This document shows, one piece after another, positions 28,832 through 38,148 of a stretch of 64,000 nt of DNA. The translations under genes were made by a program, and so were the position numbers. The DNA lies in contig NZ_STFF01000003.1 in NCBI RefSeq assembly GCF_004834005.1, positions 868,001-932,000 on the forward strand, written 5' to 3'. A model generated the notes under the pieces. The model was not told where the DNA came from and did not search any database. It worked only from the letters and a program-made list of their open reading frames with translations. How positions within the stretch are numbered: position 1 is the first letter of the stretch; the number at the start of each line of letters is the position of its first letter. The stretch comes from Niastella caeni. Its GTDB lineage: Bacteria > Bacteroidota > Bacteroidia > Chitinophagales > Chitinophagaceae.

Positions 28832-31800
28832 TTATAATGTTACATTAACACCCAATGAAACAGACCTCAACGTAGGGTATTCGGCAAAGTTACCTGTGTA
28901 AGGATCTTTATACTCAAACGGATTTATGATATTTAACAGGTTCCTTCCGCTTAAAGCAACTTTCATTCCAGGGAGCCTTAACCTGTCGACCAATGCTTTT
29001 GGTAAACTATAGGTCAATACTGCGTTATTGATATGACTTACTGTTCCGTTCACAGCCCAGAAGGTTGAATTTTCTCTTGCCAGCGGCGCATCGGCCCTTG
29101 GATACCTGGCGCCTGGGTTATCAGGCGTCCAGTGGTCGGTCCAGAAAGACGGTGCATTTGTAAGCGTTGTAGGCACTTTCCTGGCTTCGCTGTCATAGAA
29201 TTTCTTACCCCCTACCTGCAAATTAAGGTTGGTTTGCAGTTTGAATGATTTATAGGTAACTCCGAATGTGATACCAAAACCTACAATGCTGGTTGTTCTA
29301 TCGAACATGGTGGTAACATCATTGTCATCTATTTTACCATCACCGTTAATATCTTCAAAATCCATAAAACCTACCTGGGGTTTTGCGCCGCCGATAAGGT
29401 AATTGGGATTTTTCGCCAGCAGCGCATCTACCGCTTCCTGCGTTCTCAAGATGCCTTTTGAAATATAACCGAAGTTGCTGCTGTTATACTGACGAGGGTC
29501 TCTGCCCTTGGTCAAACTCAGTTCGTTACTGCCATAAATTCCCAGGTAAGCGGGGTTATAATAGGTTTGAAGCACCATGCTGTTTGAAAACCCAAAGTTC
29601 ACATCGGCGCTAAAGCCCCAGTCCTGCGACAGTTTTGTTTGATACCCTATCGAAAATTCAGACCCCCAGCTTAATGACTGTCCATAATTCACCACTGCTG
29701 CCGATACACCGGCAGTAGGTGGAAATATGGAATTGCTCTGGTTGTCATATCCATCGTATGAATATCTGCGATAAACATCTACTGTCAAATTCAGCTTATT
29801 CTTCAACAGGGTCACATCGGCGCCCACGTTCAATGTTCTTGACTTTTCCCAGGTGATATCCGGATTAGGAACAACATTTGGGTCTAACCCGTTTGTAACG
29901 GCAGTACCAAATAACATACCGGTAGTTTGCGTGAAACGCGACTCCCATAAACGGGCATTAACCCTGTCTTCCCCCACCAATCCATAATTGGCGCGCAGTT
30001 TCATATAACTAATGAACGGTAATTTATCTCTGAAGAAGTTCTCTTCGCTTATCTTCCAGCCAAGGCCAATGGATGGGAACAGGCCCCAGCGGTTAGCAGC
30101 CGAAAAATTAGAAGATCCATCATACCGCGCAATCACCTGAACAGAGTATTTGTTGAGCAATACATAATTCATTCTACCCAGGTAAGAGCGTTTTGCAGAT
30201 GCAGTATAAGTTGGGTTCCGGATGGTTTGTCCGCTATTGCTGAACGCCCAGAATTCATCAACACCAGGCACCAACTGACCGTTTTTATAAAAAAACACAT
30301 TCTCACTGTTCCCTTCACCCTGGTCGAAACCCACCATGATATCAAAGTCGCTGTTCCTGAAATTATGAGCATAGCTCAGGGTACCAATCAACTGGTAGCT
30401 GCCATTGAGCGTAGTGCTTTCGCCCAGCTGATCAGAATTGGAGACCGTTTGGGTGGGTGTATTTGGTAACGTTTCGGAATACAACTGACTATTTTGCCCT
30501 GTTCGGTTATAATTATACACTAAATAAGGTGGGAAATATTCTTTATGATTCGCATTGCGGTTTAATTTACCAAACTGTATTTTGGCCGCCAATCCCTTTA
30601 AAAAAGTGGGTTTATACTCCAAAGAAGCGTTTACGCTTAACCCCTGCGATTTCTCCCATTTATAGTTTCCTGATTTAAAAAGCGCCGCAGGATTCCATCT
30701 TCCCGGAGGATTAGGCCCCGTCCAGCTAACAGGATTACCATTAATGGTCAAAGGCACCCACTGTGGCGTAAGGAATAAAGCCCTGATCATTTGATCATCC
30801 GTTTCATCGCTGGCGCCTTTTAAAGTATTACGATTGTCTTTGCTAAAATCAGAGGCAAAGACCACATCAGCAGTAAGCCCATCGATGATCTTTGCATTCA
30901 TGCCGGAACGAAGACCATACTTATTTATACTGATATCGCCATAATTACCCGATTCTTTATAATAGTTAGCGCCCGCAAAAAAAGTAATTTTATCGGTACC
31001 GCCACTCACATTTAGCGTATGCCTGTTGAGCGAAGACGGTTTCCAAAGCTCATCGTACCAGCTTTTATACGGACTTGTTTTTAAGAACTCGAGGTCGGCT
31101 TGCGAAAACCGGTTATTGTCAGAAGCGCCTGTAAGTTCATAGCCATCATTGAGCATTTTGGCATGTTCATAAGCGCTCATCACTTTTGGCTTTACAGTTG
31201 CATCAGTAATTCCATAATAGCCTGCATACGATATTTTGGGTTTGCCTGCCTTTCCTCTTTTTGTAGTAACCAGCACCACCCCTTTGGCGCCGGCAGCTCC
31301 ATAAATAGCAGCAGTAGCGTCTTTCAAAAAAGTAATATCTTCTATAAGGGTAGCATCCAGATTATCAAAATCCTCTTTTCTTACTACGATGTTATCAATT
31401 ACATAAAGCGGATCAGCCGTAATGCCCAAACCTGCTGCGCCAGAAAACACACTGCTGTTTCGGATATTAATAGTTGTTGTGGATCCTGGCTTTCCGGAAG
31501 CAAAGCTAACCCCTACTCCGGGCAACCTGTTTATAAGAGCAGCGCCCAAATCGGCTACCGGCAGATCTTCTATTTCCCTGGGCTTTATTGTAGCTACTGC
31601 ACCATTAATATTTGACCTTTTTTGGGTTCCATAACCAACCACCACTACATCTTCCAATAATTTATCAACCTTATACAGCGTCACGGCAATGTTCTGACCA
31701 GAACCTGCTTTTACCTGGTAATCGAGATAATTAACATAGGAAAATGTGAGAATAGATTCCGAAGTTGGAATTTTTAAAGTGAACTCGCCTAATGCGTTGG

Positions 31801-31972
31801 TAAGCGTATTCCCGGTTCCACCTTTTACTCCAATGGAAACACCTTCTAAGGGAGCCTTGGTTTGCTGATCGGTTACCTTACCGGAAATGGTTCTTTCCTG
31901 TGCAATCGCAAGAAGTGAGCTGCCTATACCCAATAGTAATAACAACAGTTTTGGTAATCGCAGACAATTCAT
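28832..31972 (-). CDS. SusC/RagA TonB-dependent outer-membrane transporter
   Basis: The 1046-residue protein starts with a signal peptide ending LLAIAQ and a carboxypeptidase-regulatory-like domain (TISGKVTDQQTKAPLEGV, about 28-110). The plug (VVVGYGTQKRSNINGAVATI, VADLGAALINRLPGVGV) and a 22-strand barrel follow, ending PTLRSVSLGVNVTL. There is no STN domain, so it probably does not signal to an anti-sigma factor. It imports pectic oligosaccharides into the periplasm with TonB energy. It heads the SusCDE transcript, and a candidate promoter lies about 70 bp upstream. Confidence 0.96.
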   Translation of the reverse strand: MNCLRLPKLLLLLLGIGSSLLAIAQERTISGKVTDQQTKAPLEGVSIGVKGGTGNTLTNALGEFTLKIPTSESILTFSYVNYLDYQVKAGSGQNIAVTLYKVDKLLEDVVVVGYGTQKRSNINGAVATIKPREIEDLPVADLGAALINRLPGVGVSFASGKPGSTTTINIRNSSVFSGAAGLGITADPLYVIDNIVVRKEDFDNLDATLIEDITFLKDATAAIYGAAGAKGVVLVTTKRGKAGKPKISYAGYYGITDATVKPKVMSAYEHAKMLNDGYELTGASDNNRFSQADLEFLKTSPYKSWYDELWKPSSLNRHTLNVSGGTDKITFFAGANYYKESGNYGDISINKYGLRSGMNAKIIDGLTADVVFASDFSKDNRNTLKGASDETDDQMIRALFLTPQWVPLTINGNPVSWTGPNPPGRWNPAALFKSGNYKWEKSQGLSVNASLEYKPTFLKGLAAKIQFGKLNRNANHKEYFPPYLVYNYNRTGQNSQLYSETLPNTPTQTVSNSDQLGESTTLNGSYQLIGTLSYAHNFRNSDFDIMVGFDQGEGNSENVFFYKNGQLVPGVDEFWAFSNSGQTIRNPTYTASAKRSYLGRMNYVLLNKYSVQVIARYDGSSNFSAANRWGLFPSIGLGWKISEENFFRDKLPFISYMKLRANYGLVGEDRVNARLWESRFTQTTGMLFGTAVTNGLDPNVVPNPDITWEKSRTLNVGADVTLLKNKLNLTVDVYRRYSYDGYDNQSNSIFPPTAGVSAAVVNYGQSLSWGSEFSIGYQTKLSQDWGFSADVNFGFSNSMVLQTYYNPAYLGIYGSNELSLTKGRDPRQYNSSNFGYISKGILRTQEAVDALLAKNPNYLIGGAKPQVGFMDFEDINGDGKIDDNDVTTMFDRTTSIVGFGITFGVTYKSFKLQTNLNLQVGGKKFYDSEARKVPTTLTNAPSFWTDHWTPDNPGARYPRADAPLARENSTFWAVNGTVSHINNAVLTYSLPKALVDRLRLPGMKVALSGRNLLNIINPFEYKDPYTGNFAEYPTLRSVSLGVNVTL

Positions 31973-32039
31973 ATAGCATTTAGTTTTTAGGACTTAAAAA
32001 AACTTTAAGCAATCTTATTAATATGATTGGTTGTAATTT

Positions 32040-32074
32040 CAAAGCGTATAACATACAATATTAAGGGCGCCAAA
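32040..32074 (-). promoter_or_regulatory. candidate Bacteroidota promoter for susC
   Basis: Read on the minus strand, TTTG (32071-32074) is followed after 22 bases by TACGCTTTG (32040-32048), close to the Bacteroidota -33 TTTG / -7 TAnnTTTG pattern, with one extra base in the -7 box. It lies in the 171-bp gap upstream of SusC. Confidence 0.35.
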
Positions 32075-32143
32075 TTGCGTACAACATACAAGTAAAACAT
32101 TGTAACTATTACTACTTGAAACCACTTACGCTTCGATAATTAT

Positions 32144-32842
32144 TTACTTTGCCGCTTCCTTTCTTTCCCTGATCCGTTGCTGCCATTCCGCCTCTGCTTT
32201 TTTCATATCTACACCGGCAGCCGATAAATAATTATTGATGCGGCCTTTGTATTTGCCAAACCAGGCATGCTTTTTATCAGATGACTCCGCATCCATCGCA
32301 TGCTCGCGCGCTTCGGTTAACCAGGCCAGTATTTGTTTTTTTTGCTCTTCGGTCAAAATGGGCAACATGTCCTGGTACGCAGTATAGGTCACGTTCAGGA
32401 CATTATAAGTCATTCCGTTTTTTACTTCCTCTACCTGTTGCGGGGTGCAAAGGGCTGACAATTTTGCCAGGTAGGCAGTATGCAATTTCGCCAGTTGCTC
32501 ATCGGCTTCTGCTTCCAGTTTTTGAATGGCCGCTTTATCTTCAGCAGTTAATGCTGCATGTTGCGCTTTAATATTTTTTATTTGGGCATTACGATCATCA
32601 TGAATACGGCCCAACTGAATGTACTGATCAGCGATAATAGCCTGTACTTTCTTATTAAAGACAGTATCAGTACTATGTAACGCTGCAACGATCTTTGCGG
32701 TTCTTTTTGCAATTACTTCGTTATACCCTTCCGTTGTGGCAGCGGCAGGTGAAGATTGGGCAAACACCAATGTCACTGATAATAACATCATTAATAATGT
32801 CAGCGCCATCAGCATTATATATAAACTACCTGTACGTTTCAT
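32144..32842 (-). CDS. DUF3826 exported protein
   Basis: The 232-residue protein has a long hydrophobic signal (ending LVFAQ) and a mostly helical mature part: QAIIADQYIQLGRIHDDR, AEADEQLAKLHTAYLAKL, ILTEEQKKQILAWLTEARE. The C-terminus WFGKYKGRINNYLSAAGVD is the motif I associate with DUF3826, a family repeatedly found inside plant-glycan loci of Bacteroidota. Function unknown, and a periplasmic helper role is a guess. It lies directly upstream of susC on the same strand but with a promoter-sized gap between them. Confidence 0.8.
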   Translation of the reverse strand: MKRTGSLYIMLMALTLLMMLLSVTLVFAQSSPAAATTEGYNEVIAKRTAKIVAALHSTDTVFNKKVQAIIADQYIQLGRIHDDRNAQIKNIKAQHAALTAEDKAAIQKLEAEADEQLAKLHTAYLAKLSALCTPQQVEEVKNGMTYNVLNVTYTAYQDMLPILTEEQKKQILAWLTEAREHAMDAESSDKKHAWFGKYKGRINNYLSAAGVDMKKAEAEWQQRIRERKEAAK

Positions 32843-33356
32843 TTATATCTTGTATTATGAACTAACGGTTCCTGACAACTGTCGGAACTGTTATTTGATT
32901 ACGTATGTTTGTTTACTTCAGCCTTTTTTTCTTAATGTGGTGTGTGAACGGTTTGCTTCGTTCAATGGATCTGGTTTAAGAACCTGTAAAATTCATAGCG
33001 TGGGGACTAAGCCGTTCCAGATTAGTGTGAATTGTGCCAGGAGAGTTTTAGTTTGTCCGGATATTGCGCTGGTGATAATTGCTGGCGAAGAAGGCCATAT
33101 TATTCATTGCAAATAAGGAAACCGGGCAAGCAAAAACGCTTCATATGCTCAATCGTTCAAAATTCCTTCAGATTACAATGGATTAAACCAGGAACCGCTT
33201 AACCAATTTTTCCGAATTCATTGTTATCTGTTTGATATTCCTATTACCGTAATAAAGGTACAGGCGACCCTATCTGTAAACAATGTAAGGTTTCACTAAA
33301 ATGATGGAATATTTTACTATTTTTTACTTACCGGCTTTTGATCATAATCTGGCGAT
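32843..33356. other. 514-bp intergenic region, no gene seen
   Basis: No reading frame here looks real on either strand. The stretch holds the upstream region of the DUF3826 gene and the downstream region of the GH2 gene. I see no hairpin terminator and no convincing promoter box. Confidence 0.5.
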
Positions 33357-35774
33357 TTAACGAGTTTGGAGCAGGACAGAACCGGATGGTAAACCGGGAG
33401 AATGGATGGTGACACGAATAGTTCCGGCTTTTGGCCTGGATTGAATGATCGCTAAGCACAACCCTTTATAAGCCTTATGGGACGGCCCTTTAAGCGATTC
33501 CAGGCTGGCAGGATAGCCATTGTCTGTTCCGGCCAATGTACCTTCGCCGGCAATTTCTACCGTAATTCTATTTTCGGCATCGGGCACCAGGTTACCGTTT
33601 TTATCCACAATTCGAACGGTAATAAAAGAAAGGTCTTTTCCGTCGGCATGGAGGATTTTTTTATCTGGCGCCAATTCCAGGCGTGCGGGTTCTCCGGCCG
33701 TATTGATGGTTTTTGTACGAACGATTCTACCGTTTTTACGGGATACCGCTTTCAATATGCCGGGTTCATATTTTACGCGCCATTGTACATGAATATCAAG
33801 CGGTTGCTTTTTACGTACGCCTAACGACCGGTTATTCAGGAACAGTTCTACTTCATCTGCATTATTATAATAGGCCCATACATCCACTTCTTTACCGGCA
33901 TCCCAATTCCAATGCGGAAATACATGCAGCACTGTTTTATTGGTCCATTCGCTTTGATACATGTAGTACGCATCTTTAGGAAAACCTGCAAGGTCTATGA
34001 TACCATAATAAGAACTCCGTGCCGGCCAGGGATAGGGTACCGGTTCGCCCAGGAAATCGAAACCCGACCACACAAACAACCCTGATAAAAAATCATGTTG
34101 CTTAATAATTTTCCAGGTTTGTTCATGGGTAGAACCCCAATACGCCGCCACATGATCATACGCTGAAACGCTGTAGTCGGCATTCCCGTTCTGTACAAAT
34201 TTTTGTCCTTTTAATGGCCAGAAACGAATGCTGTCGGAAGGCATGTCGTAATGCCCGCGGCTGGCCAGGGCCGACATGGTTTCAGTGGCAATAAACTTCT
34301 TGCCCGGATACCTTTTCAACACTTCAGGATACAATTGATGATTGTAATTCATTCCCAACAGGTCCAAAGCATTAGCCTGGTAAATGAAATTCTTTGTGGT
34401 ATCGGTTTCAGTAAGCGCCGATGTTACCGGCCGGGTTGTGTCGAACTGTTTAACAATGTTCACCAGTTCCTTCGTAATGGCGATGCCGGTGCTATCGAAC
34501 TGTTCACGGATCTCGTTCCCTATACTCCAGATAAATACAGAAGGATGGTTGCGATCCCTTTTGATCTGATCTGCCAGGTCCTGCTGATGCCATTTTTCAA
34601 AATCAACATTGTAATCGAACTTGTTCTTTTTCTTGCGCCACATATCAAAGGCTTCGTCCATTACAATAAAGCCCATTTTATCACAGAGGTCAAGGAACTC
34701 CGGAGCAGGCGGATTATGCGCCGTACGGATGGCATTGCACCCCATTGCTTTCAACATTTGTAATTGGCGTTCCATGGCGCGTACGTTCACAGCAGCGCCC
34801 AGCGCGCCCAGGTCGTGGTGCATACACACGCCTAAGATCTTTGTTGGTTTCCCATTTAATGAGAACCCTTTTTGTACATCGAAATTGAAGGAGCGGATGC
34901 CGAAATGGGTAACATATTCATCTACCGTTTTGCCATTTACTTCTACGCGTGTTACCCCTTTATATAAATAGGGCGTTTCAATTGACCATAATTTCGGCGA
35001 GGCAATAGTAGTGAAATAAGTATAGGTCGATTTACCTTCAGGCCATCCGGGTGTACCATACCGGGTAGCACTGGTTTTGCCTACCAGTTTTCCCGAGGCG
35101 TCATAAATTTCGGTATACAAACTCCCCTTCCCTTCTTTACCGGTAGTATTATTTAATACCGATTGTAATTGAACAGCGGCCACGTTTCCACTGATATCCT
35201 TAGTGGTAATAAATGTACCCCATTGATCAATGGCAATTTTATTGGTAACCACCAGCCGTACATTGCGGTAAATGCCGGAACCAGTATACCAGCGCGAATT
35301 GGGCTGGGCCGAATTATCTACTTTTACGGCGATCACCTGTTGGGCAGTGCCCGGGTTACAATAAGGCGTTATATCATAGCGAAAAGAAATGTAGCCATTG
35401 GGGCGCTTGCCTAAGTAATGACCATTGACCCACACTTCACTGTTACGGTATATACCATCAAATTCAATATATACATTCTCATTCTTTATAGCTGCAGGCA
35501 AAGTGAATGTTTTGCGATACCAGGCAATACCGGTTGGCAGGGCAGCCTGGTTGGGCGTGCCCGGGTGTTTTTCGCTGAACCCACCCTCAATGCTCCAATC
35601 GTGCGGCAGGTTAAGTGTTCTCCAGTTGTTATCATTATAACCGGGTTCTTTGGCAAGAGCGGTGTCGCCTAACCAGAACTTCCAGTTGTTATTGAAGTCG
35701 ATGATGGAGCGGGATTGTGCTATTGAACCAATTCCATTCAACAATACCAATACTATAAAGCAAATCTTTTTCAT
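33357..35774 (-). CDS. GH2 beta-galactosidase-type hydrolase (DUF4982)
   Basis: I start at ATG 35772-35774 (MKKICFIV). A TTG start 12 bases earlier is possible. The 805-residue exported enzyme has a GH2 N-domain (LNLPHDWSIEGGFSEKHPG, WYRKTFTLP, VWVNGHYLGKRPNGY), an Ig-like domain and a TIM barrel (KILGVCMHHDLGALGAAVN, NAIRTAHNPPAPEFLD). The acid/base Glu is in FIWSIGNEIREQ and the nucleophile Glu in FIATETMSA. The C-terminal part (VDVWAYYNNADEVELFLNNR, AGEGTLAGTDNGYP) is typical of DUF4982-bearing beta-galactosidases. It is probably a beta-galactosidase acting on galactan or arabinogalactan branches. Confidence 0.88.
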   Translation of the reverse strand: MKKICFIVLVLLNGIGSIAQSRSIIDFNNNWKFWLGDTALAKEPGYNDNNWRTLNLPHDWSIEGGFSEKHPGTPNQAALPTGIAWYRKTFTLPAAIKNENVYIEFDGIYRNSEVWVNGHYLGKRPNGYISFRYDITPYCNPGTAQQVIAVKVDNSAQPNSRWYTGSGIYRNVRLVVTNKIAIDQWGTFITTKDISGNVAAVQLQSVLNNTTGKEGKGSLYTEIYDASGKLVGKTSATRYGTPGWPEGKSTYTYFTTIASPKLWSIETPYLYKGVTRVEVNGKTVDEYVTHFGIRSFNFDVQKGFSLNGKPTKILGVCMHHDLGALGAAVNVRAMERQLQMLKAMGCNAIRTAHNPPAPEFLDLCDKMGFIVMDEAFDMWRKKKNKFDYNVDFEKWHQQDLADQIKRDRNHPSVFIWSIGNEIREQFDSTGIAITKELVNIVKQFDTTRPVTSALTETDTTKNFIYQANALDLLGMNYNHQLYPEVLKRYPGKKFIATETMSALASRGHYDMPSDSIRFWPLKGQKFVQNGNADYSVSAYDHVAAYWGSTHEQTWKIIKQHDFLSGLFVWSGFDFLGEPVPYPWPARSSYYGIIDLAGFPKDAYYMYQSEWTNKTVLHVFPHWNWDAGKEVDVWAYYNNADEVELFLNNRSLGVRKKQPLDIHVQWRVKYEPGILKAVSRKNGRIVRTKTINTAGEPARLELAPDKKILHADGKDLSFITVRIVDKNGNLVPDAENRITVEIAGEGTLAGTDNGYPASLESLKGPSHKAYKGLCLAIIQSRPKAGTIRVTIHSPGLPSGSVLLQTR

Positions 35775-35846
35775 TCTAAAACCCAAAATTAAATACCAGG
35801 AATTTAACTTAGAACTAAAAACTTAATAACTTATGAACTCCCCTCC

Positions 35847-36695
35847 TCACCAATAGGTAATCTCCCGCTTCCATGTACTATCAGCAGGGATGAAGTTCCC
35901 TGTTTTATCATAAGTATATTTCATGACCAGCGTATCAAATGCATTCTTCTTTACGTCAAAATTAACCATCATCACCATGTCGTTATACTGGTTATAATAA
36001 TTACGGGAATAACCCAGCAACTTATTATCAGGATCTTTTTCTTCTGCATAAATTATATGACCGGCTGTGTCTTTCTTATGCAGCCTGATCTTTCTTAAAT
36101 CACCGCCCTGATCCCATATTTTCTCCGTTCGCATGGTATCATCATCATATGTTTCAATCCTTTTAATACCTGTTGGTTGATCAAAATAAATTGACTTTTT
36201 ACCGCCGTTACTTACATATTCGTACCGGGTCCTGGCCATCAGAGCAGTGTCAGTGTAATTCAGTTCTTCCAACACCCGGTTCTTTCTATCGTAGGTATAT
36301 ATTGTTCTGTACACCCCAACTGTAGTTTCTATAAGATTGCCGGCCTGATCGTATTTTTTTTGCCACATTTGCTCTTGTTTCCCATTCACATAACGCTTTA
36401 TAAGCGTTAGATCATTAATGGTATCATACTGATAGGTAATCACATCTACCTTTTTGATACCAGAGACAAAGAAACTATCAACCTCCCGCACTTTAAATCC
36501 TTTTTCATTGTATTCAACCAATTTCGTAGATAGACCGTTTTGGTCTGAATAGCTATTCACGATCTTTTTAACCCGGCCTTTCAGGTTATCTTTCTTCCAA
36601 TCATTTTCGATCAGTTGCAGATAGTTGCTGTTGTTGTGCCGACAGGCAGTAAAGGCTAAAATTATCAGTAAAGAGAAGATTATAACTTTTTGCAT
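35847..36695 (-). CDS. YD/RHS-like repeat lipoprotein
   Basis: The 282-residue lipoprotein has the lipobox LAFTACRHN. The mature part is built from beta-hairpin repeats of the YD type: ITYQYDTINDLTLIKRY, QKKYDQAGNLIETTVG, TIYTYDRKNRVLEEL, MKYTYDKTGNFI. Such proteins are common in Bacteroidota and may be surface-exposed, but no function is known. It sits between a GH2 and a propeller glycosidase on the same strand and may be unrelated to glycan use. Confidence 0.65.
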   Translation of the reverse strand: MQKVIIFSLLIILAFTACRHNNSNYLQLIENDWKKDNLKGRVKKIVNSYSDQNGLSTKLVEYNEKGFKVREVDSFFVSGIKKVDVITYQYDTINDLTLIKRYVNGKQEQMWQKKYDQAGNLIETTVGVYRTIYTYDRKNRVLEELNYTDTALMARTRYEYVSNGGKKSIYFDQPTGIKRIETYDDDTMRTEKIWDQGGDLRKIRLHKKDTAGHIIYAEEKDPDNKLLGYSRNYYNQYNDMVMMVNFDVKKNAFDTLVMKYTYDKTGNFIPADSTWKREITYW

Positions 36696-36731
36696 ATTTA
36701 ATGTTTACTTGCAAAGACCTGTCAGAGCCTG

Positions 36732-36747
36732 CCCCGATTTATCGGGG
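36732..36747. repeat. CCCCGAT..ATCGGGG palindrome
   Basis: A 7-bp perfect stem with a 2-base loop lies in the gap upstream of the YD-repeat lipoprotein. It could be a REP-like element. Confidence 0.45.
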
Positions 36748-36807
36748 TTCGCTTGTACCTGCTATTTATTCAAGATATGATGGCGAACCTTACAGCTCTC
36801 TCTTTAA

Positions 36808-37917
36808 CTAATCAGCAAATTCAATTGTACTTTTTCCCAAATCAGCCGACGTAGCCACCGCAATACCTCTTTGATCTTTATTATTGACAGCGCAATAAAA
36901 ATGATATACTACCCCGTTATGTTTCACCACAAATGATTTATGGGCAAACCGCTCATCGTATGGAGCTGAAGATTCTATCAGGTTATCGCCCTGCCAGTCT
37001 GTCCAGTGTACGAGATCGTATGAGCAGGCAAACCGGTTGAAGGCGCCTTTGCGATCCTGCCAGAAAGCGCCAAAATAGAACATCACGTAAACGTTTCCGA
37101 TCTGTTGAATAACCGCATCGCCGGTAATGCCTGCAGGATGGTGCAGGACGGGTTCTGTTTGGAACCGCTTCCAGTTGATCATGTCGTTAGATACCGCCAT
37201 GCCGATGCGTTCGTACCAGCGGGTTTTCTTATTATCGATAGCCGTATCGCCATTGGCATTATAAAACATGACAAACGGGTAACCGGTAACTTTTTGCTTA
37301 TCCCAGATAACAGAGCTTTTGAACTGCTTTTTATTTTCCCACCAGCGCACATCGGCGTCTTTGGAAGTTAAGATGGGTTGCGACTGACGTTGAAACTCAT
37401 GCGGCTTTGATGGATCTTTTGTGGTGTACGCCATACCGAGGGATAACAACCCGGCTTCATAACCACATTCCCGGCCACCGAAGTATGACATCCAGTACTT
37501 TTTATTGTACGGCTGCCATTGATAGCTCCCACCCCATTGCAGATCCTGCAGCGCTATATAGCCGGCTTTTTGATTGGCGTCCCATAAAGTGGTATCGGAA
37601 GAAAATGACATCAACCGGCCTAGCGTTTTCCAATGCAACAGGTCGTTACTTTGCGCCAGCCAGGTTTCATAGCCGCGGCCATCAAAATTTACGTACGTCA
37701 TAAACCAGGTATTGCCTTTGCGAAAGACGGTTGGGCAATCGAGCTTTTTACCATTGTCAGCCGGCGCCACTACCAAGCCATATTTATAAGGGGTTTTTAC
37801 CTGCTCATACACGGCTAGCATCACCGAATCGGGCACTGTTTTTTGAGCGGGTTGGGCCCATGCCATCACAACACCTACTTGCAGAAAAATAATAGCTATA
37901 CTCTTTTTCAAGATCAA
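36808..37917 (-). CDS. secreted beta-propeller glycosidase, GH43/GH130-like
   Basis: The 369-residue protein has a signal peptide ending AWAQ. Blades repeat the pattern of five-bladed propeller glycosidases: DCPTVFRKGNTWFMTYV, YETWLAQSNDLLHWKTL, TGYPFVMFYNANGD, GDAVIQQIGNVYVMFYFG and SFVVKHNGVVYHFYCAVN. The acidic residues in DCPTVF, TGDAVI and YDERFAHK are the candidate catalytic set. GH43, GH130 and GH137 all remain possible, and I cannot decide between them. It is the last minus-strand gene before the divergent plus-strand pectate lyase. Confidence 0.65.
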   Translation of the reverse strand: MILKKSIAIIFLQVGVVMAWAQPAQKTVPDSVMLAVYEQVKTPYKYGLVVAPADNGKKLDCPTVFRKGNTWFMTYVNFDGRGYETWLAQSNDLLHWKTLGRLMSFSSDTTLWDANQKAGYIALQDLQWGGSYQWQPYNKKYWMSYFGGRECGYEAGLLSLGMAYTTKDPSKPHEFQRQSQPILTSKDADVRWWENKKQFKSSVIWDKQKVTGYPFVMFYNANGDTAIDNKKTRWYERIGMAVSNDMINWKRFQTEPVLHHPAGITGDAVIQQIGNVYVMFYFGAFWQDRKGAFNRFACSYDLVHWTDWQGDNLIESSAPYDERFAHKSFVVKHNGVVYHFYCAVNNKDQRGIAVATSADLGKSTIEFAD

Positions 37918-37963
37918 TTTTTTAGTCGGTCAAATTCATTTATCATTTAGTTAGCGCGTTTCA

Positions 37964-38000
37964 GCCCTTCTACCCTTCGACCCTTCGACTTCGCTCAGGG
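37964..38000. repeat. CCCTTCGAC palindromic repeat
   Basis: A partial unit CCCTTCTA is followed by CCCTTCGA and the full palindrome CCCTTCGACTTCGCTCAGGG. It is the same element as at 4352 and 46750, here in the divergent gap between the propeller glycosidase and the plus-strand lyase. Confidence 0.6.
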
Positions 38001-38082
38001 CAAGCCCGCTCAGAGCCGTGGCATGAGCATCCATTTTTGCAAAGATATAAGGGTAAAGATACGTTTACGCAACTTATGCTGT

Positions 38083-38116
38083 TTTGAAAACGTCTAAGAG
38101 TTATTTATTACTTTTA
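38083..38116 (+). promoter_or_regulatory. candidate promoter for plus-strand pectate lyase
   Basis: TTTG at 38083-38086 and TACTTTTA at 38109-38116 are separated by 22 bases, the same spacing as the candidate susC promoter. The second box differs from TAnnTTTG in its last base. It lies about 35 bp before the ATG. Confidence 0.3.
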
Positions 38117-38148
38117 TCGCTGAAATCGTGCGTACAAAACAAGCCGTC

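Noticed and set aside
28832..31972. SusC as an STN-bearing signalling receptor
   Set aside because: After the signal peptide the protein goes directly into the carboxypeptidase-like domain and plug. No STN segment is present.
32736..33116. A 126-codon plus-strand frame between the DUF3826 and GH2 genes
   Set aside because: It overlaps the signal-peptide region of the DUF3826 gene antisense and reads as random, Cys-rich sequence.
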